Shown here: positions 1 to 7,638 of the stretch, one piece after another
Position numbering within the stretch: position 1 is the first letter of the stretch
Layout of the letters: each line of letters begins with the position of its first letter
Source: an uncultured Chromatiaceae bacterium
GTDB lineage: Bacteria; Pseudomonadota; Gammaproteobacteria; Tenderiales; Tenderiaceae
Assembly: GCA_945787735.1 (NCBI GenBank)
Contig: CALZIQ010000001.1
Span: forward strand, 39,865-85,044
Length of the DNA: 45,180 bases
Reading direction: 5' to 3'
Notes under the pieces: model-generated
Databases searched by the model: none
Seen by the model: only the letters and a program-made list of their open reading frames with translations
Told to the model about the DNA's origin: nothing
Translations under genes and position numbers: made by a program

Positions 1-1078
1 AAGCATAACCCAGCTCACCCTGCAGGTTGGCGCTGGCCATGTGTACGTTGTTCAACGGTTGGCCTTCACCGCCGCCGCCAAGCACATAGATGTAATTCTG
101 ATATGTTGCTGCAGCAAATGCGCTTCGTGGCACAGGTAAGGGGGAGGTATTGCGCCAGGTTTCAAGTGAGCCATTGGCCTTAATTCGCGCCACCTCAACA
201 CTGGTAAGACGCTGGTTACCGGTATGGCCACCGGCGATGTAAAGATATGTGCCAAGGCTGAAGGCTTCGGCCACCAGGCGCGGGGTCAGCAGGCCGTGGG
301 TTTCAATTTGCCAGGGGGTTAGTCGAGTGTTCGCTTGGATGCGGCTGGATTCCACATCGCTATAGCTAGCCTCTGGATTGCGCATGTGGCCGCCGAGTAG
401 ATAAACAGTATCTCCGTTTGCGGCGGCGGAATGGATGTAGCGATCGATGATGGATTCATGCTGTTCCATTTGCCAGTTGCCCAGGCGGCCATCGGCCTGA
501 ATTTCCGCCTGTTCGATCGATTTCAAAAAACGGCCGTCATAACCGCCGATGGCATAGAGGTTATTGTTGTGCAACACAGTTTTCAGGCCGCGCCGTGGAG
601 TCAGCAGCTGACTGATGGTTTGCCATGGTCCCAATGAACCGTCTGCTTTAATTCGTGCACGTTCCACCGAGGCAATGGGGTAGTTCAGTTCACCCGGCGC
701 ACCACTGCCACCACCCAGCGTGTAGAGATAATCATTAAAGGCAACGGCTGCATTATAAAAGCGGCCTTCAATGATGGGACTAGTGCGCCGCCAGGCACCT
801 AGCGTACCGTCTTTTTTTACGGGCGCATATTCGACCGCATGCACATAGCGCTCATTGCCATCGATACCACCCACAACATAAAGGTAGCCATTGTGGGCAA
901 CCGCCGCGGGGGCGCGGCGAGGCAGCTCGAAACTGTTGACTGGCTTCCAGCCCGCAACCCAGTCGGCTTGTCTGGGCTTGTTAGATGACCCACTGCTAAG
1001 CCAGATCACCAGCACCACAATGGTGGCGATGAAAAAAAGCGGCCCGAAATGGCCGCTTAGTTTCTGAGTATTGGGCAT
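1..1078 (-). CDS. Membrane-anchored kelch-repeat protein (partial, C-terminus beyond left edge)
   Basis: An open frame runs from the ATG at 1078 to the window edge without a stop, giving at least 359 residues. After a short start (MPNTQKLSGHFG) comes one hydrophobic segment (about residues 13-30, FFIATIVVLVIWL), so the protein is probably anchored in the inner membrane with the rest in the periplasm. The remainder is kelch-like repeats: each has a 'LY..GG' or 'IYVLGGG' core and a linker of the type VERARIKADGSLGPW, fitting a beta-propeller. The start lies 2 bp after the stop of the Lon-family gene, so translation is probably coupled to it. Propeller proteins usually bind proteins or glycans; no catalytic motif is visible. 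Function unknown; kelch-type assignment is fairly sure. Confidence 0.8.
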   Translation of the reverse strand, partial: MPNTQKLSGHFGPLFFIATIVVLVIWLSSGSSNKPRQADWVAGWKPVNSFELPRRAPAAVAHNGYLYVVGGIDGNERYVHAVEYAPVKKDGTLGAWRRTSPIIEGRFYNAAVAFNDYLYTLGGGSGAPGELNYPIASVERARIKADGSLGPWQTISQLLTPRRGLKTVLHNNNLYAIGGYDGRFLKSIEQAEIQADGRLGNWQMEQHESIIDRYIHSAAANGDTVYLLGGHMRNPEASYSDVESSRIQANTRLTPWQIETHGLLTPRLVAEAFSLGTYLYIAGGHTGNQRLTSVEVARIKANGSLETWRNTSPLPVPRSAFAAATYQNYIYVLGGGGEGQPLNNVHMASANLQGELGYA

Positions 1079-1080
1079 GC

Positions 1081-3504
1081 CTAGTGACTGGTAACGAAGA
1101 CTACTTCGGCTACATCTTTATAATGTTTGGCGAAGTGAATAGTCATGCCTTCCTGGATGTGGGCTGGCAATTCTTCGAAGTCTTTGCGGTTGGCTTCTGG
1201 CAGAATCACTTCCATGATGCGGTTGCGTCGTGCCGCAATCACTTTTTCACGAATACCGCCTACGGCCAATACCTGGCCAGTCAGAGTCAGTTCACCTGTC
1301 ATGGCCAGCGGGCGGCTGACCTTGCGCTTGCGTGCCAGTGACAATAGCGCTGTGGCCATGGTGATGCCGGCGCTGGGGCCGTCTTTTGGCGTTGCCCCTT
1401 CTGGCACATGCAAATGCAAAAAGGCCTTGTCAAAAAAGCTTGGATCACCATCGAAATCTTTGAGGTTGGATAAGATGTAGCTGTAGGCAATTTCGGCTGA
1501 TTCTTTCATGACATCGCCGAGCTGGCCCGTGAGTTTGAAGCCACGGTTAAGGCTGTGGATTTGCGAGGCCTCGATGGTCAGTGTGACACCGCCGAGCGAG
1601 GTCCAAGCCAAGCCGTTAACTATGCCGATGCCACTGGGCAATTTTTCCTTTTTGAAGAAAGGTTGGCCCAGGTAGGTCTCGACATCCTTGATGGTGATGT
1701 TCTTCTGTTTTTTAGTGCGTGGTTTACTGACGAATTCGACCACTGCCTTGCGCACCATGCGGCCCAGTTGTTTTTCCAGATTGCGCACACCGGCTTCGCG
1801 GGCATAGCCTTCGATCACATGGCGCAGGGCCGAGTCGGTTACCTTGAGCTGACTCTTTTTTACCCCTGCCTTATCGAGCTGACGTGGCCAAAGGTGGTGC
1901 TTGGCGATTTCGACCTTTTCTTCGGTGATATAACCACCCAGGCGAATGATCTCCATGCGGTCGAGCAGCGGGCCGGGAATGGTGTCCAAGGTGTTTGCGG
2001 TGCAAATGAACAGCACCTTGGACAGGTCGAGGCGCACATCAAGATAGTGATCAAGGAATTCAGCATTCTGTTCAGGGTCCAAAACCTCCAGCATGGCCGA
2101 GGCAGGATCACCGCGATAGGAGCTGCCCATCTTGTCGATCTCATCCAGCATGACCACCGGGTTGGCGGTGCCCACGTCTTTCAGTGCCTGCACTACTTTG
2201 CCGGGCATGGCGCCGATGTAGGTGCGGCGGTGGCCTTTGATCTCGGCCTCGTCGCGCATGCCGCCCACCGAAAAACGATAGAATTTACGCCCAAGGGCAC
2301 GGGCGATGGATTTGCCGATCGAGGTTTTGCCCACGCCGGGCGGGCCGACAAGCAAGATGATGGAGCCGGAGATTTCGCCTTTGAGCGAACCGACAGCCAG
2401 AAATTCGATAATGCGGTCTTTGACATCGCCGAGACCATCATGGTCTTCGTCAAGGATTGTCCTGGCGGCCTTGAGATTGAATTTATCTTCTGAATAGAGC
2501 CCCCACGGCAGCGTGGTTACCCAGTCGAGGTAGTTGCGTGTAACGGCATATTCCGGTGAGCTGACATCAAGGATGCTCAGTTTGTCCAGTTCATCCTCGA
2601 TGCTTTCTAATACTGGTTCAGGGACAAGGCGCTCATCCAGGCGCTCATTAAAGCGGTCGAGATCGGCCTGGCGGTCATCTTTGGCGATGCCTAGCTCTTG
2701 CTGGATGACCTTGAGTTGTTCGCGCAGGAAGAATTTACGTTGATGTTCGCTGATCTTTTTTTCCACCGACTGACGGATCTGGACCTGCAGCTTGGCTACG
2801 TCCAGTTCTTTCTTAATCAGGATCAAGACCTTCTGCATGCGACGATGGATATTGGTGGTTTCCAGGATGTCCTGTAGCTCTTCCTTGTCGGCCGTGGTTA
2901 GGGCAGCGGCAAAATCGGTCAACGGCGAAGGTTCATTGGGACCAAAGCGATCGAGAAAATATTTGAGTTCTTCGCTGTAGAGCGGGTTGAGTGGCACCAG
3001 CTCCTTCAAAGTGTTGATGATGGCCATGGCATAGGCCTTGGTCTGTTCCGTGTTTTTTGTGCTGGTTTCATCCGGATACTCGACCTGGGCCAGGTAGGGC
3101 GGTTCGTCGGTGAGCCACTTCACCACGCGAAAACGCCTGACACCTTCGGCAATGAACTGCAATTTGCCTTCAGAACGGATTGGGTGGTGTAAATGAATCA
3201 CACTACCGGTCTGATAGAAATCTTCTGTGGTGGCATCTTCCTCTTCTTCACGCTGTACCAGCAACACACCCCCAACCTTGGCAGGGGTCTCACCGATTTT
3301 TTTGATGGTATCCAGCCAGGGGTCTTCCCCCATCAGAATCGGCAGAGTTTGCGCCGGGAAGAAAGGGCGATCAGACAAGGGCAGAATATAAAGCGTCTGC
3401 GGCAGCGATTGTGTGCTGATTGTCAGGCTGGATGAAAAAGAGTCATTCTCATCGCGGATGATCTCTTCCGGTTCAATCCAGTCCTCTTCATCATTATCGT
3501 ACAT
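1081..3504 (-). CDS. lon: ATP-dependent Lon-family serine protease
   Basis: 807 residues, the usual size for bacterial LonA. Order: acidic N-terminal tail (MYDNDEEDWIEPEE), substrate-binding LAN domain (about 35-230), coiled-coil region (about 235-300), AAA+ module with Walker A GPPGVGKT (387-394) and Walker B VMLDEIDKM (451-459), and the protease domain with Ser711 in PKDGPSAG and Lys754 in GGIREKV as the catalytic dyad. It degrades misfolded and regulatory proteins in the cytoplasm. It is not next to clpP/clpX, where the main lon of many gammaproteobacteria sits, and the acidic start resembles the second Lon-like protease of some species (AsrA-type in Pseudomonas), so it may be a paralogue. 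The downstream kelch gene begins 2 bp after its stop. Confidence 0.95.
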   Translation of the reverse strand: MYDNDEEDWIEPEEIIRDENDSFSSSLTISTQSLPQTLYILPLSDRPFFPAQTLPILMGEDPWLDTIKKIGETPAKVGGVLLVQREEEEDATTEDFYQTGSVIHLHHPIRSEGKLQFIAEGVRRFRVVKWLTDEPPYLAQVEYPDETSTKNTEQTKAYAMAIINTLKELVPLNPLYSEELKYFLDRFGPNEPSPLTDFAAALTTADKEELQDILETTNIHRRMQKVLILIKKELDVAKLQVQIRQSVEKKISEHQRKFFLREQLKVIQQELGIAKDDRQADLDRFNERLDERLVPEPVLESIEDELDKLSILDVSSPEYAVTRNYLDWVTTLPWGLYSEDKFNLKAARTILDEDHDGLGDVKDRIIEFLAVGSLKGEISGSIILLVGPPGVGKTSIGKSIARALGRKFYRFSVGGMRDEAEIKGHRRTYIGAMPGKVVQALKDVGTANPVVMLDEIDKMGSSYRGDPASAMLEVLDPEQNAEFLDHYLDVRLDLSKVLFICTANTLDTIPGPLLDRMEIIRLGGYITEEKVEIAKHHLWPRQLDKAGVKKSQLKVTDSALRHVIEGYAREAGVRNLEKQLGRMVRKAVVEFVSKPRTKKQKNITIKDVETYLGQPFFKKEKLPSGIGIVNGLAWTSLGGVTLTIEASQIHSLNRGFKLTGQLGDVMKESAEIAYSYILSNLKDFDGDPSFFDKAFLHLHVPEGATPKDGPSAGITMATALLSLARKRKVSRPLAMTGELTLTGQVLAVGGIREKVIAARRNRIMEVILPEANRKDFEELPAHIQEGMTIHFAKHYKDVAEVVFVTSH

Positions 3505-3572
3505 AGATAAATCACTATCCTTTATGATTGTTGGTCATTTCTAATACTGGCTCAAGCCGCCCCGGCAATATT

Positions 3573-3588
3573 CACCCCTAATGGGGTG
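3573..3588. repeat. Perfect 6-bp inverted repeat over the Lon-gene promoter candidate
   Basis: CACCCC-TAAT-GGGGTG: two perfect 6-bp arms around a 4-nt centre, covering the candidate -10 element. It could be an operator or simply a by-product of the CCCCAT core. Confidence 0.45.
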
Positions 3589-3609
3589 CTGAGGAAAAAC
3601 AAGCTCAAA
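3579..3609 (-). promoter_or_regulatory. Candidate heat-shock (sigma-32-like) promoter for the Lon-family gene
   Basis: Read on the minus strand, the -10 element is CCCCATTA (3579-3586), a perfect match to the sigma-32 core CCCCAT. The -35 is poorer: TTTGAG (3604-3609) with a 17-nt spacer, against CTTGAA. Lon genes are classical heat-shock genes, which supports the reading. The transcript would start about 65-70 nt before the ATG at 3504. Confidence 0.4.
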
Positions 3610-3831
3610 ACGCAGATTTACCAAATCTAAACACCGTTTCCCTGTTTGTTTAGACTTGCCAGGCTCGGCTTGTTCAATTTATTAGAAATGCCTTGTTATA
3701 GGTTGATGGCCCCAACGCCGTCTCCAGCTACTATAAATGTTCACGACAGTGATTGCATTTTCTTGAATGGAATTTTGTATTCTTTTCTCTGAATCTAATT
3801 AAAGAACGCTTAGATGCGTGGAGGGTGCGGG

Positions 3832-4437
3832 ATGAATTATGGTGAAGTTGAGCTTGTTAGCAAGTCGATTTGTTTTCAGGGCTTTTTCCGTATCGAAAAA
3901 TATCGCCTGCGCCATGCCTTGTTCGCGGGCGGCATGAGCGATGAGATGAGCAGGGAGCTGTTCGAACGTGGCCATGCGGTGGCCATGCTGCCCTATGATC
4001 CAGTGCTGGATCAGGTAGTGCTGATAGAACAGTTCCGTATCGGCGCCCTGAATGATCCGCAAGGGCCGTGGCTGACAGAAATTGTTGCCGGCATGATTGG
4101 TGAAAACGAAACCGCAGCAGGCGTAGCAAGACGTGAATCAGTCGAGGAGTCTGGTTGTGAAGTGAGCGATCTTATGCGTATCTGTGCTTATTATCCCAGC
4201 CCGGGTGCCTGCAGCGAAACAATTGAGTTGTTCTGTGGCCGTGTTGATGCCTCAAAAGCGGGAGGAATTCACGGCCTGGATCATGAACACGAGGATATTC
4301 GTGTGATTACGGTTGGATTTGGTGAGGCAATGAGTTGGATCGAGTCAGGGCGGCTCAATTCTGCCGCAGTGATAATGGCGATGCAGTGGCTGGCGATGCA
4401 TAAGAGTAGGGTATTGCAAGCTTGGTCAAATGGATAG
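3832..4437 (+). CDS. nudF: ADP-ribose pyrophosphatase (Nudix hydrolase)
   Basis: 201 residues from the ATG at 3832, which has a strong GGAGGG Shine-Dalgarno at 3820-3825; an upstream in-frame ATG at 3814 would itself cover that site and is less likely. The Nudix box is complete: Gly87-x5-Glu93-x7-Arg101-Glu102-x2-Glu105-Glu106-x-Gly108, which binds the catalytic Mg2+ ions. Flanking stretches (RGHAVAMLPYDPV, VVLIEQFRIGA, GIHGLDHEHEDI) follow E. coli NudF/AspP closely, so hydrolysis of ADP-ribose to AMP and ribose 5-phosphate is expected. In many gammaproteobacteria nudF is directly followed by yqiB and cpdA; here yqiB lies 2.6 kb away after a reversed three-gene block. Ends 4 bp before the convergent Slp gene. 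Confidence 0.93.
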   Translation: MNYGEVELVSKSICFQGFFRIEKYRLRHALFAGGMSDEMSRELFERGHAVAMLPYDPVLDQVVLIEQFRIGALNDPQGPWLTEIVAGMIGENETAAGVARRESVEESGCEVSDLMRICAYYPSPGACSETIELFCGRVDASKAGGIHGLDHEHEDIRVITVGFGEAMSWIESGRLNSAAVIMAMQWLAMHKSRVLQAWSNG

Positions 4438-4441
4438 GCAG

Positions 4442-4939
4442 TTATTTGCTAAACATTACACCGATGCCAAAGTGGAAACGCGTGTCTGGCGATTCGCTGC
4501 GCTTGGGCCAGAGATGTAGTTGCCTGATCTCAATAACCGGATAGGTGTATTCCGTTTCACCAACGCGGCCTGTGCGATTTTGTTGCAGCGTGCCGCTGAG
4601 GCTGATTAAGCGCCCCTGGTTATAATCGCTGGTTTCTAAATATCCCGGCTGCAATGCCAGAAATCGTCCCTGAGGAGTTTTCTTGGGATCAGGTCGTTGC
4701 TTCGAGTCTAGCGGGTAGGCCAGGATTTCGAATTGCGTTGCCTGTTTCAGATTGCTGCTGGCGATGATGACTCCGCCCCATAAAACAGCAGTGCCTTGTA
4801 ATTGTGTAGTTTCAACCAGCGCCTGTTGCGGGGTGATATTCAGATTTATGTTGTTGGTGTCAAATTTCGGTGCGGAGGCGCAGGCGCACAAGAGCATAGC
4901 GGATAGCAGCATGAAGCTAAATTTGGGCGCAGCTTTCAT
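4442..4939 (-). CDS. Slp-family outer-membrane lipoprotein (second of a tandem pair)
   Basis: 165 residues from the ATG at 4939 (MKAAPKFSF...). A TTG at 4951 would add four residues and overlap the upstream gene; no clear Shine-Dalgarno favours either, and translation is probably coupled. The signal peptide ends in a lipobox (LLCAC), giving a lipid-modified cysteine. The body has the Slp-family signature: a WGGVI segment, YPLDSKQRPD, QGRFLAL, a GRLISLSGTL strand and YTYPVIEI. E. coli Slp is an outer-membrane lipoprotein induced by starvation and acid; its molecular role is not settled. This copy is a divergent paralogue of the gene immediately upstream. Confidence 0.85.
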   Translation of the reverse strand: MKAAPKFSFMLLSAMLLCACASAPKFDTNNINLNITPQQALVETTQLQGTAVLWGGVIIASSNLKQATQFEILAYPLDSKQRPDPKKTPQGRFLALQPGYLETSDYNQGRLISLSGTLQQNRTGRVGETEYTYPVIEIRQLHLWPKRSESPDTRFHFGIGVMFSK

Positions 4940-4944
4940 ATGGA

Positions 4945-5481
4945 TTACCAATGATAAGGGCCACGGTAAGGCCTATACGACCAGGGGTAGAACGGCCAGG
5001 GATCATAATACCACCAAGGTGGAGGGTGTTCATGATGTACGGGTTCGGCCTCCAGCGGCCATAAGTATGATGAAGTGACTGTTACCACCGGGAAAGAATA
5101 AGCATATTCGCCGATGGCGCGCGTTGTTTGTGTGTCGATAGTGCCAACGATGGTCAGTAGCCGACCTGTTTCGTAGACGACAGGGTCGGCGAAACCCTGA
5201 AAGCTGGCAATGAAGCGGCCGTCGCTTTTACCATCGATGCTAGGTTGGCCGTTCTTTTTTAACTGCCGGCTTACTAATTCAACCCAAGTCTGTGTAGCCT
5301 TGTTCTCCACCCGGGTGATCACACCACCCCAGCGCACGGTAGTGCCAACAAAAGCCTCGGGGCCGGCCTGGACCACGGTCAGCGTCAGGTTGCCGGGTGG
5401 CGCCTGGCTGATGGGGAGAGGCACTTGACTGGCGCAGCCAGTTAAAAAGATTGCCACTAAGATATAACGCAGTCTGTTCAC
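4945..5481 (-). CDS. Slp-family outer-membrane lipoprotein (first of a tandem pair)
   Basis: 178 residues starting at a GTG (5481) with GAGG about 8 nt upstream. The signal peptide MNRLRYILVAIFLTGC ends in a good lipobox (LTGC, Cys16). Slp-family marks are TTVRWGGVITRVE, a GRFIASFQGF strand, GRLLTIVGTI and YSFPVVTV. The last 35 residues are exceptional: His-, Trp-, Tyr- and Pro-rich (HHEHPPPWWYYDPWPFYPW...), possibly metal binding or surface interacting. The next Slp gene starts at or within its stop, so the two are surely co-transcribed. The UMF1 transporter gene upstream ends 95 nt before it on the same strand. Confidence 0.87.
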   Translation of the reverse strand: MNRLRYILVAIFLTGCASQVPLPISQAPPGNLTLTVVQAGPEAFVGTTVRWGGVITRVENKATQTWVELVSRQLKKNGQPSIDGKSDGRFIASFQGFADPVVYETGRLLTIVGTIDTQTTRAIGEYAYSFPVVTVTSSYLWPLEAEPVHHEHPPPWWYYDPWPFYPWSYRPYRGPYHW

Positions 5482-5543
5482 TCAATGCCTCACAAAATGC
5501 CTGCACACTTGGCGGCGTTTTTTCACATTGTGTTACTCACATG

Positions 5544-5549
5544 ATTATA
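5544..5549 (-). promoter_or_regulatory. Candidate -10 element for the slp pair
   Basis: A perfect TATAAT on the minus strand, about 63 nt before the GTG at 5481, in the 95-nt gap after the transporter gene. No good -35 stands 16-18 nt upstream, so this is only a candidate for a separate slp promoter. Confidence 0.35.
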
Positions 5550-5576
5550 GACTGCCGTTTGGATATAAAAGTTTGT

Positions 5577-6902
5577 TTAGCCATTCCAGCGATCCTGCTG
5601 TGCTGCCTGTCTCCCACGCTCCTCGTTCACAGTAAATAACAAGACGAGTCCGGCGATGAAAAATAGCAGGGTAGAGAGAATGGCAAAGCGGTGATTGCCT
5701 TGCGCTAGATAGATGGTGGCGCCGTAGGTTAAGGGGCCAATGATGGCAGCCAGTCTTACCGCTAGCCCCCACAGGCCAAAGAATTCACCACTGCGCTGAG
5801 GTGGCGAAAACAAACCTACCAGCGCACGCCCGGCGGATTGACTGGCGCCAAGGGCAAAACCGATGAGATTGGCGGCGAGCCAGAATATGTCTTTTTCTGT
5901 GGCGCTATAGGCAATACCAATGGCGATGATCCAAATGATCAGCGTCAGGATCAGGCTAAGTTTTGAGCCGATGCGATCCTGCAGATGACCAAAAATAAAG
6001 GCCCCGGCTGCAGCGGTGATGTTAACCACCATAATCAATTGCAGGGTATCGGCGGTGGTGAAATTCATGACCTCCTGGGCATAGACCGCCGCCAGTACAA
6101 TGACGCTATTGATGCCGGCGTGGTAGGTGGCCAGGGTGATCAGAAATCGAAACAGATCTTTGTGTTGGCGCGCATGTTTAAGCGTGTGGTTGAGACGATG
6201 AAAACCAATCCGTATATAACTGATAGGTGTCTGTGAAGTGTCTGCAACCGCACGTTCCTTAAGCCAGAGCAGGGTCGGAAGGGCGGCCAAGGCGAACACG
6301 GTGGCTACAATCAAGCTGGTCATGGGAACAAACTGATCAGCACTTTGCCCGTGTTGCTCTGCCCATTGTATATATAAAATGCACAACCCCAGAGTGAGTA
6401 GGCCGCCCAAGTAGCCGATAGTCCAGCCATAACCGGACAAACGCCCCATGTGCTCGGGTGGGGCAATCTCGGGTAAGAAGGCGGCGATGAAGTTTTCACC
6501 GGCGGCGAACATAATAGTGGCTAGGATCACCAGCACCATTGCCAGGGCAATATCACCCGGCCCGACCAGACTCAGCAGTGCGGTAAACAGGACGCAACCA
6601 AGTGTGCTGATAACGAGAAAACGTTTCTTGGCAGCGGAATAATCAGCAATAGCCCCCAGAATTGGAGCGCAGACCAGGACCAGACCGTTGGCGATCGCCA
6701 TGGCGATGGTCCAGAGTAAGGTTGCGCTGCCATTTTGGTGTTCATTGACACCGCTGGCGATTACCGTGACAAAGTAGGCGTTGAATACGGCCGTGAGTAC
6801 CACTGTGGTATAACCGGAGTTGGCGAAATCGTACATGCACCACGCGAAACGTTCACGTCGTCCGGCCGGCGGCAGTGGAAGCTTTTGTTTTGCTGTTGGC
6901 AT
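5577..6902 (-). CDS. MFS transporter, UMF1 (Atg22-like) family
   Basis: 441 residues with about 12 hydrophobic segments. The N-terminal WCMYDFANSGYTTVVLTAVF stretch is the hallmark of the UMF1 / vacuolar-effluxer Atg22-like MFS family. A short loop DYSAAKKRF after TM2 matches the MFS loop 2-3 position, and GHLQDRIGSK is the symmetrical loop later. Substrates of bacterial members are not well established; the yeast relative exports amino acids from the vacuole. Near the start, at 6909-6921, there is a small inverted repeat AAGGT-TAT-ACCTT that could be an operator. It lies upstream of the two Slp genes on the same strand and may be co-transcribed with them. Confidence 0.88.
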   Translation of the reverse strand: MPTAKQKLPLPPAGRRERFAWCMYDFANSGYTTVVLTAVFNAYFVTVIASGVNEHQNGSATLLWTIAMAIANGLVLVCAPILGAIADYSAAKKRFLVISTLGCVLFTALLSLVGPGDIALAMVLVILATIMFAAGENFIAAFLPEIAPPEHMGRLSGYGWTIGYLGGLLTLGLCILYIQWAEQHGQSADQFVPMTSLIVATVFALAALPTLLWLKERAVADTSQTPISYIRIGFHRLNHTLKHARQHKDLFRFLITLATYHAGINSVIVLAAVYAQEVMNFTTADTLQLIMVVNITAAAGAFIFGHLQDRIGSKLSLILTLIIWIIAIGIAYSATEKDIFWLAANLIGFALGASQSAGRALVGLFSPPQRSGEFFGLWGLAVRLAAIIGPLTYGATIYLAQGNHRFAILSTLLFFIAGLVLLFTVNEERGRQAAQQDRWNG

Positions 6903-7035
6903 TGGGCTAAGGTTATACCTTGTCGGCTGCGCACTGTCACAGCTTTATTGATGGTTGTTACAGGTGCCGGTTAAACTTGCGGTAATTGCGCGTCGATATT
7001 GTTTATATGGTGTTTGATTGGGTTAGAAGTGCGGA

Positions 7036-7434
7036 ATGAAGATTTATGAGGACAATTTTCAACGTTTGATGCTGCTCTTGCCTGCGCTGGATGCTGATGT
7101 CCGATCCAAAGTCACAGTTGATCATTTTGACGGGCTACAGGTGGATGTGCTTGAGCAACATAGATATACCACCGTCATCAGGTTGGCCCAGAAATTGCCG
7201 CTTTCGTTTCTCTCCGTTGCCATGCCATTGATGGTGGTTCGTGTCTACCATGATGCCGAAGTGGCTGAAGTCCTGTCTTACCAGCGTCAATTTCGTTTCA
7301 AGCCCAAATATGACTATCCTAATCCTGATATGTGCCAGGTGCGGGAAAAACAGCGGGTGAACGAATTCCTGGGTGAGTGGCTGGACCATTGCCTGGGAGC
7401 TGGCGTGAAGGTAAGGTCTATGGCGCTTGGTTAG
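7036..7434 (+). CDS. yqiB: DUF1249 protein YqiB
   Basis: 132 residues. The pattern NFQRLMLLLP near the start, the middle part (RYTTVIRLAQK, MPLMVVRVYHDAEVAEV) and QRQFRFKPKYDYPNPDM followed by REKQRVNEFLGEWLDHCL match E. coli YqiB along the whole length. It is a small cytoplasmic protein of unknown function that in many gammaproteobacteria sits between nudF and cpdA. Here the neighbour upstream is a reversed transporter/Slp block and downstream is the wsp operon; no cpdA is present. The family call is secure, the function is not known. Confidence 0.9.
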   Translation: MKIYEDNFQRLMLLLPALDADVRSKVTVDHFDGLQVDVLEQHRYTTVIRLAQKLPLSFLSVAMPLMVVRVYHDAEVAEVLSYQRQFRFKPKYDYPNPDMCQVREKQRVNEFLGEWLDHCLGAGVKVRSMALG

Positions 7435-7489
7435 ATAGCGGCTTGGATTTTGTGGTAAATCCCTCCAGAAGTTTTTGCTTAATCTCAGT

Positions 7490-7516
7490 TAAAGTTTTAT
7501 TTTATTTTGCCGTTTA
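7490..7516 (+). promoter_or_regulatory. Sigma-28 (FliA) promoter of the wsp operon
   Basis: TAAAGTTT (7490-7497), exactly 11 nt, then GCCGTTTA (7509-7516). The flagellar sigma-28 consensus is TAAAGTTT-N11-GCCGATAA, so the -35 matches 8/8 and the -10 matches 6/8 with the conserved GCCG core intact and ideal spacing. It sits just after yqiB and would start a transcript near 7523, leaving a leader of about 115 nt before the ATG at 7639. This would place Wsp in the late flagellar regulon. Confidence 0.75.
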
Positions 7517-7638
7517 TTGGAGGTGAGCCGAGTAAGGGCGGGCTATATTTTACAGCTAGCTTAAATTACGGCTTTTTGCTCAAGTTGGACCATTGTAAAA
7601 ACGGCCTTTGTATCAAGAAAAATGACTGAAGGGATTCT

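Larger units (their letters stand above)
3505..3831. other. Intergenic region between the divergent Lon-family gene and nudF
   Basis: A stretch of about 330 bp with no gene, AT-rich, between two divergent genes. On the minus strand it holds a sigma-32-like candidate and an inverted repeat (see separate entries). On the plus strand, TTGCAT (near 3753) and TGTATT 17 nt downstream are a weak candidate nudF promoter. Nothing else recognisable. Confidence 0.5.

Noticed and set aside
1555-2493. 312-codon open frame opposite the Lon-family gene
   Set aside because: It is antisense to a highly conserved AAA+ domain and has no recognisable protein features; a frame shadow.
7517-7638. Possible c-di-GMP riboswitch in the wsp leader
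   Set aside because: I looked for the GEMM-type conserved segments and paired arms and saw none; only small hairpins are present.
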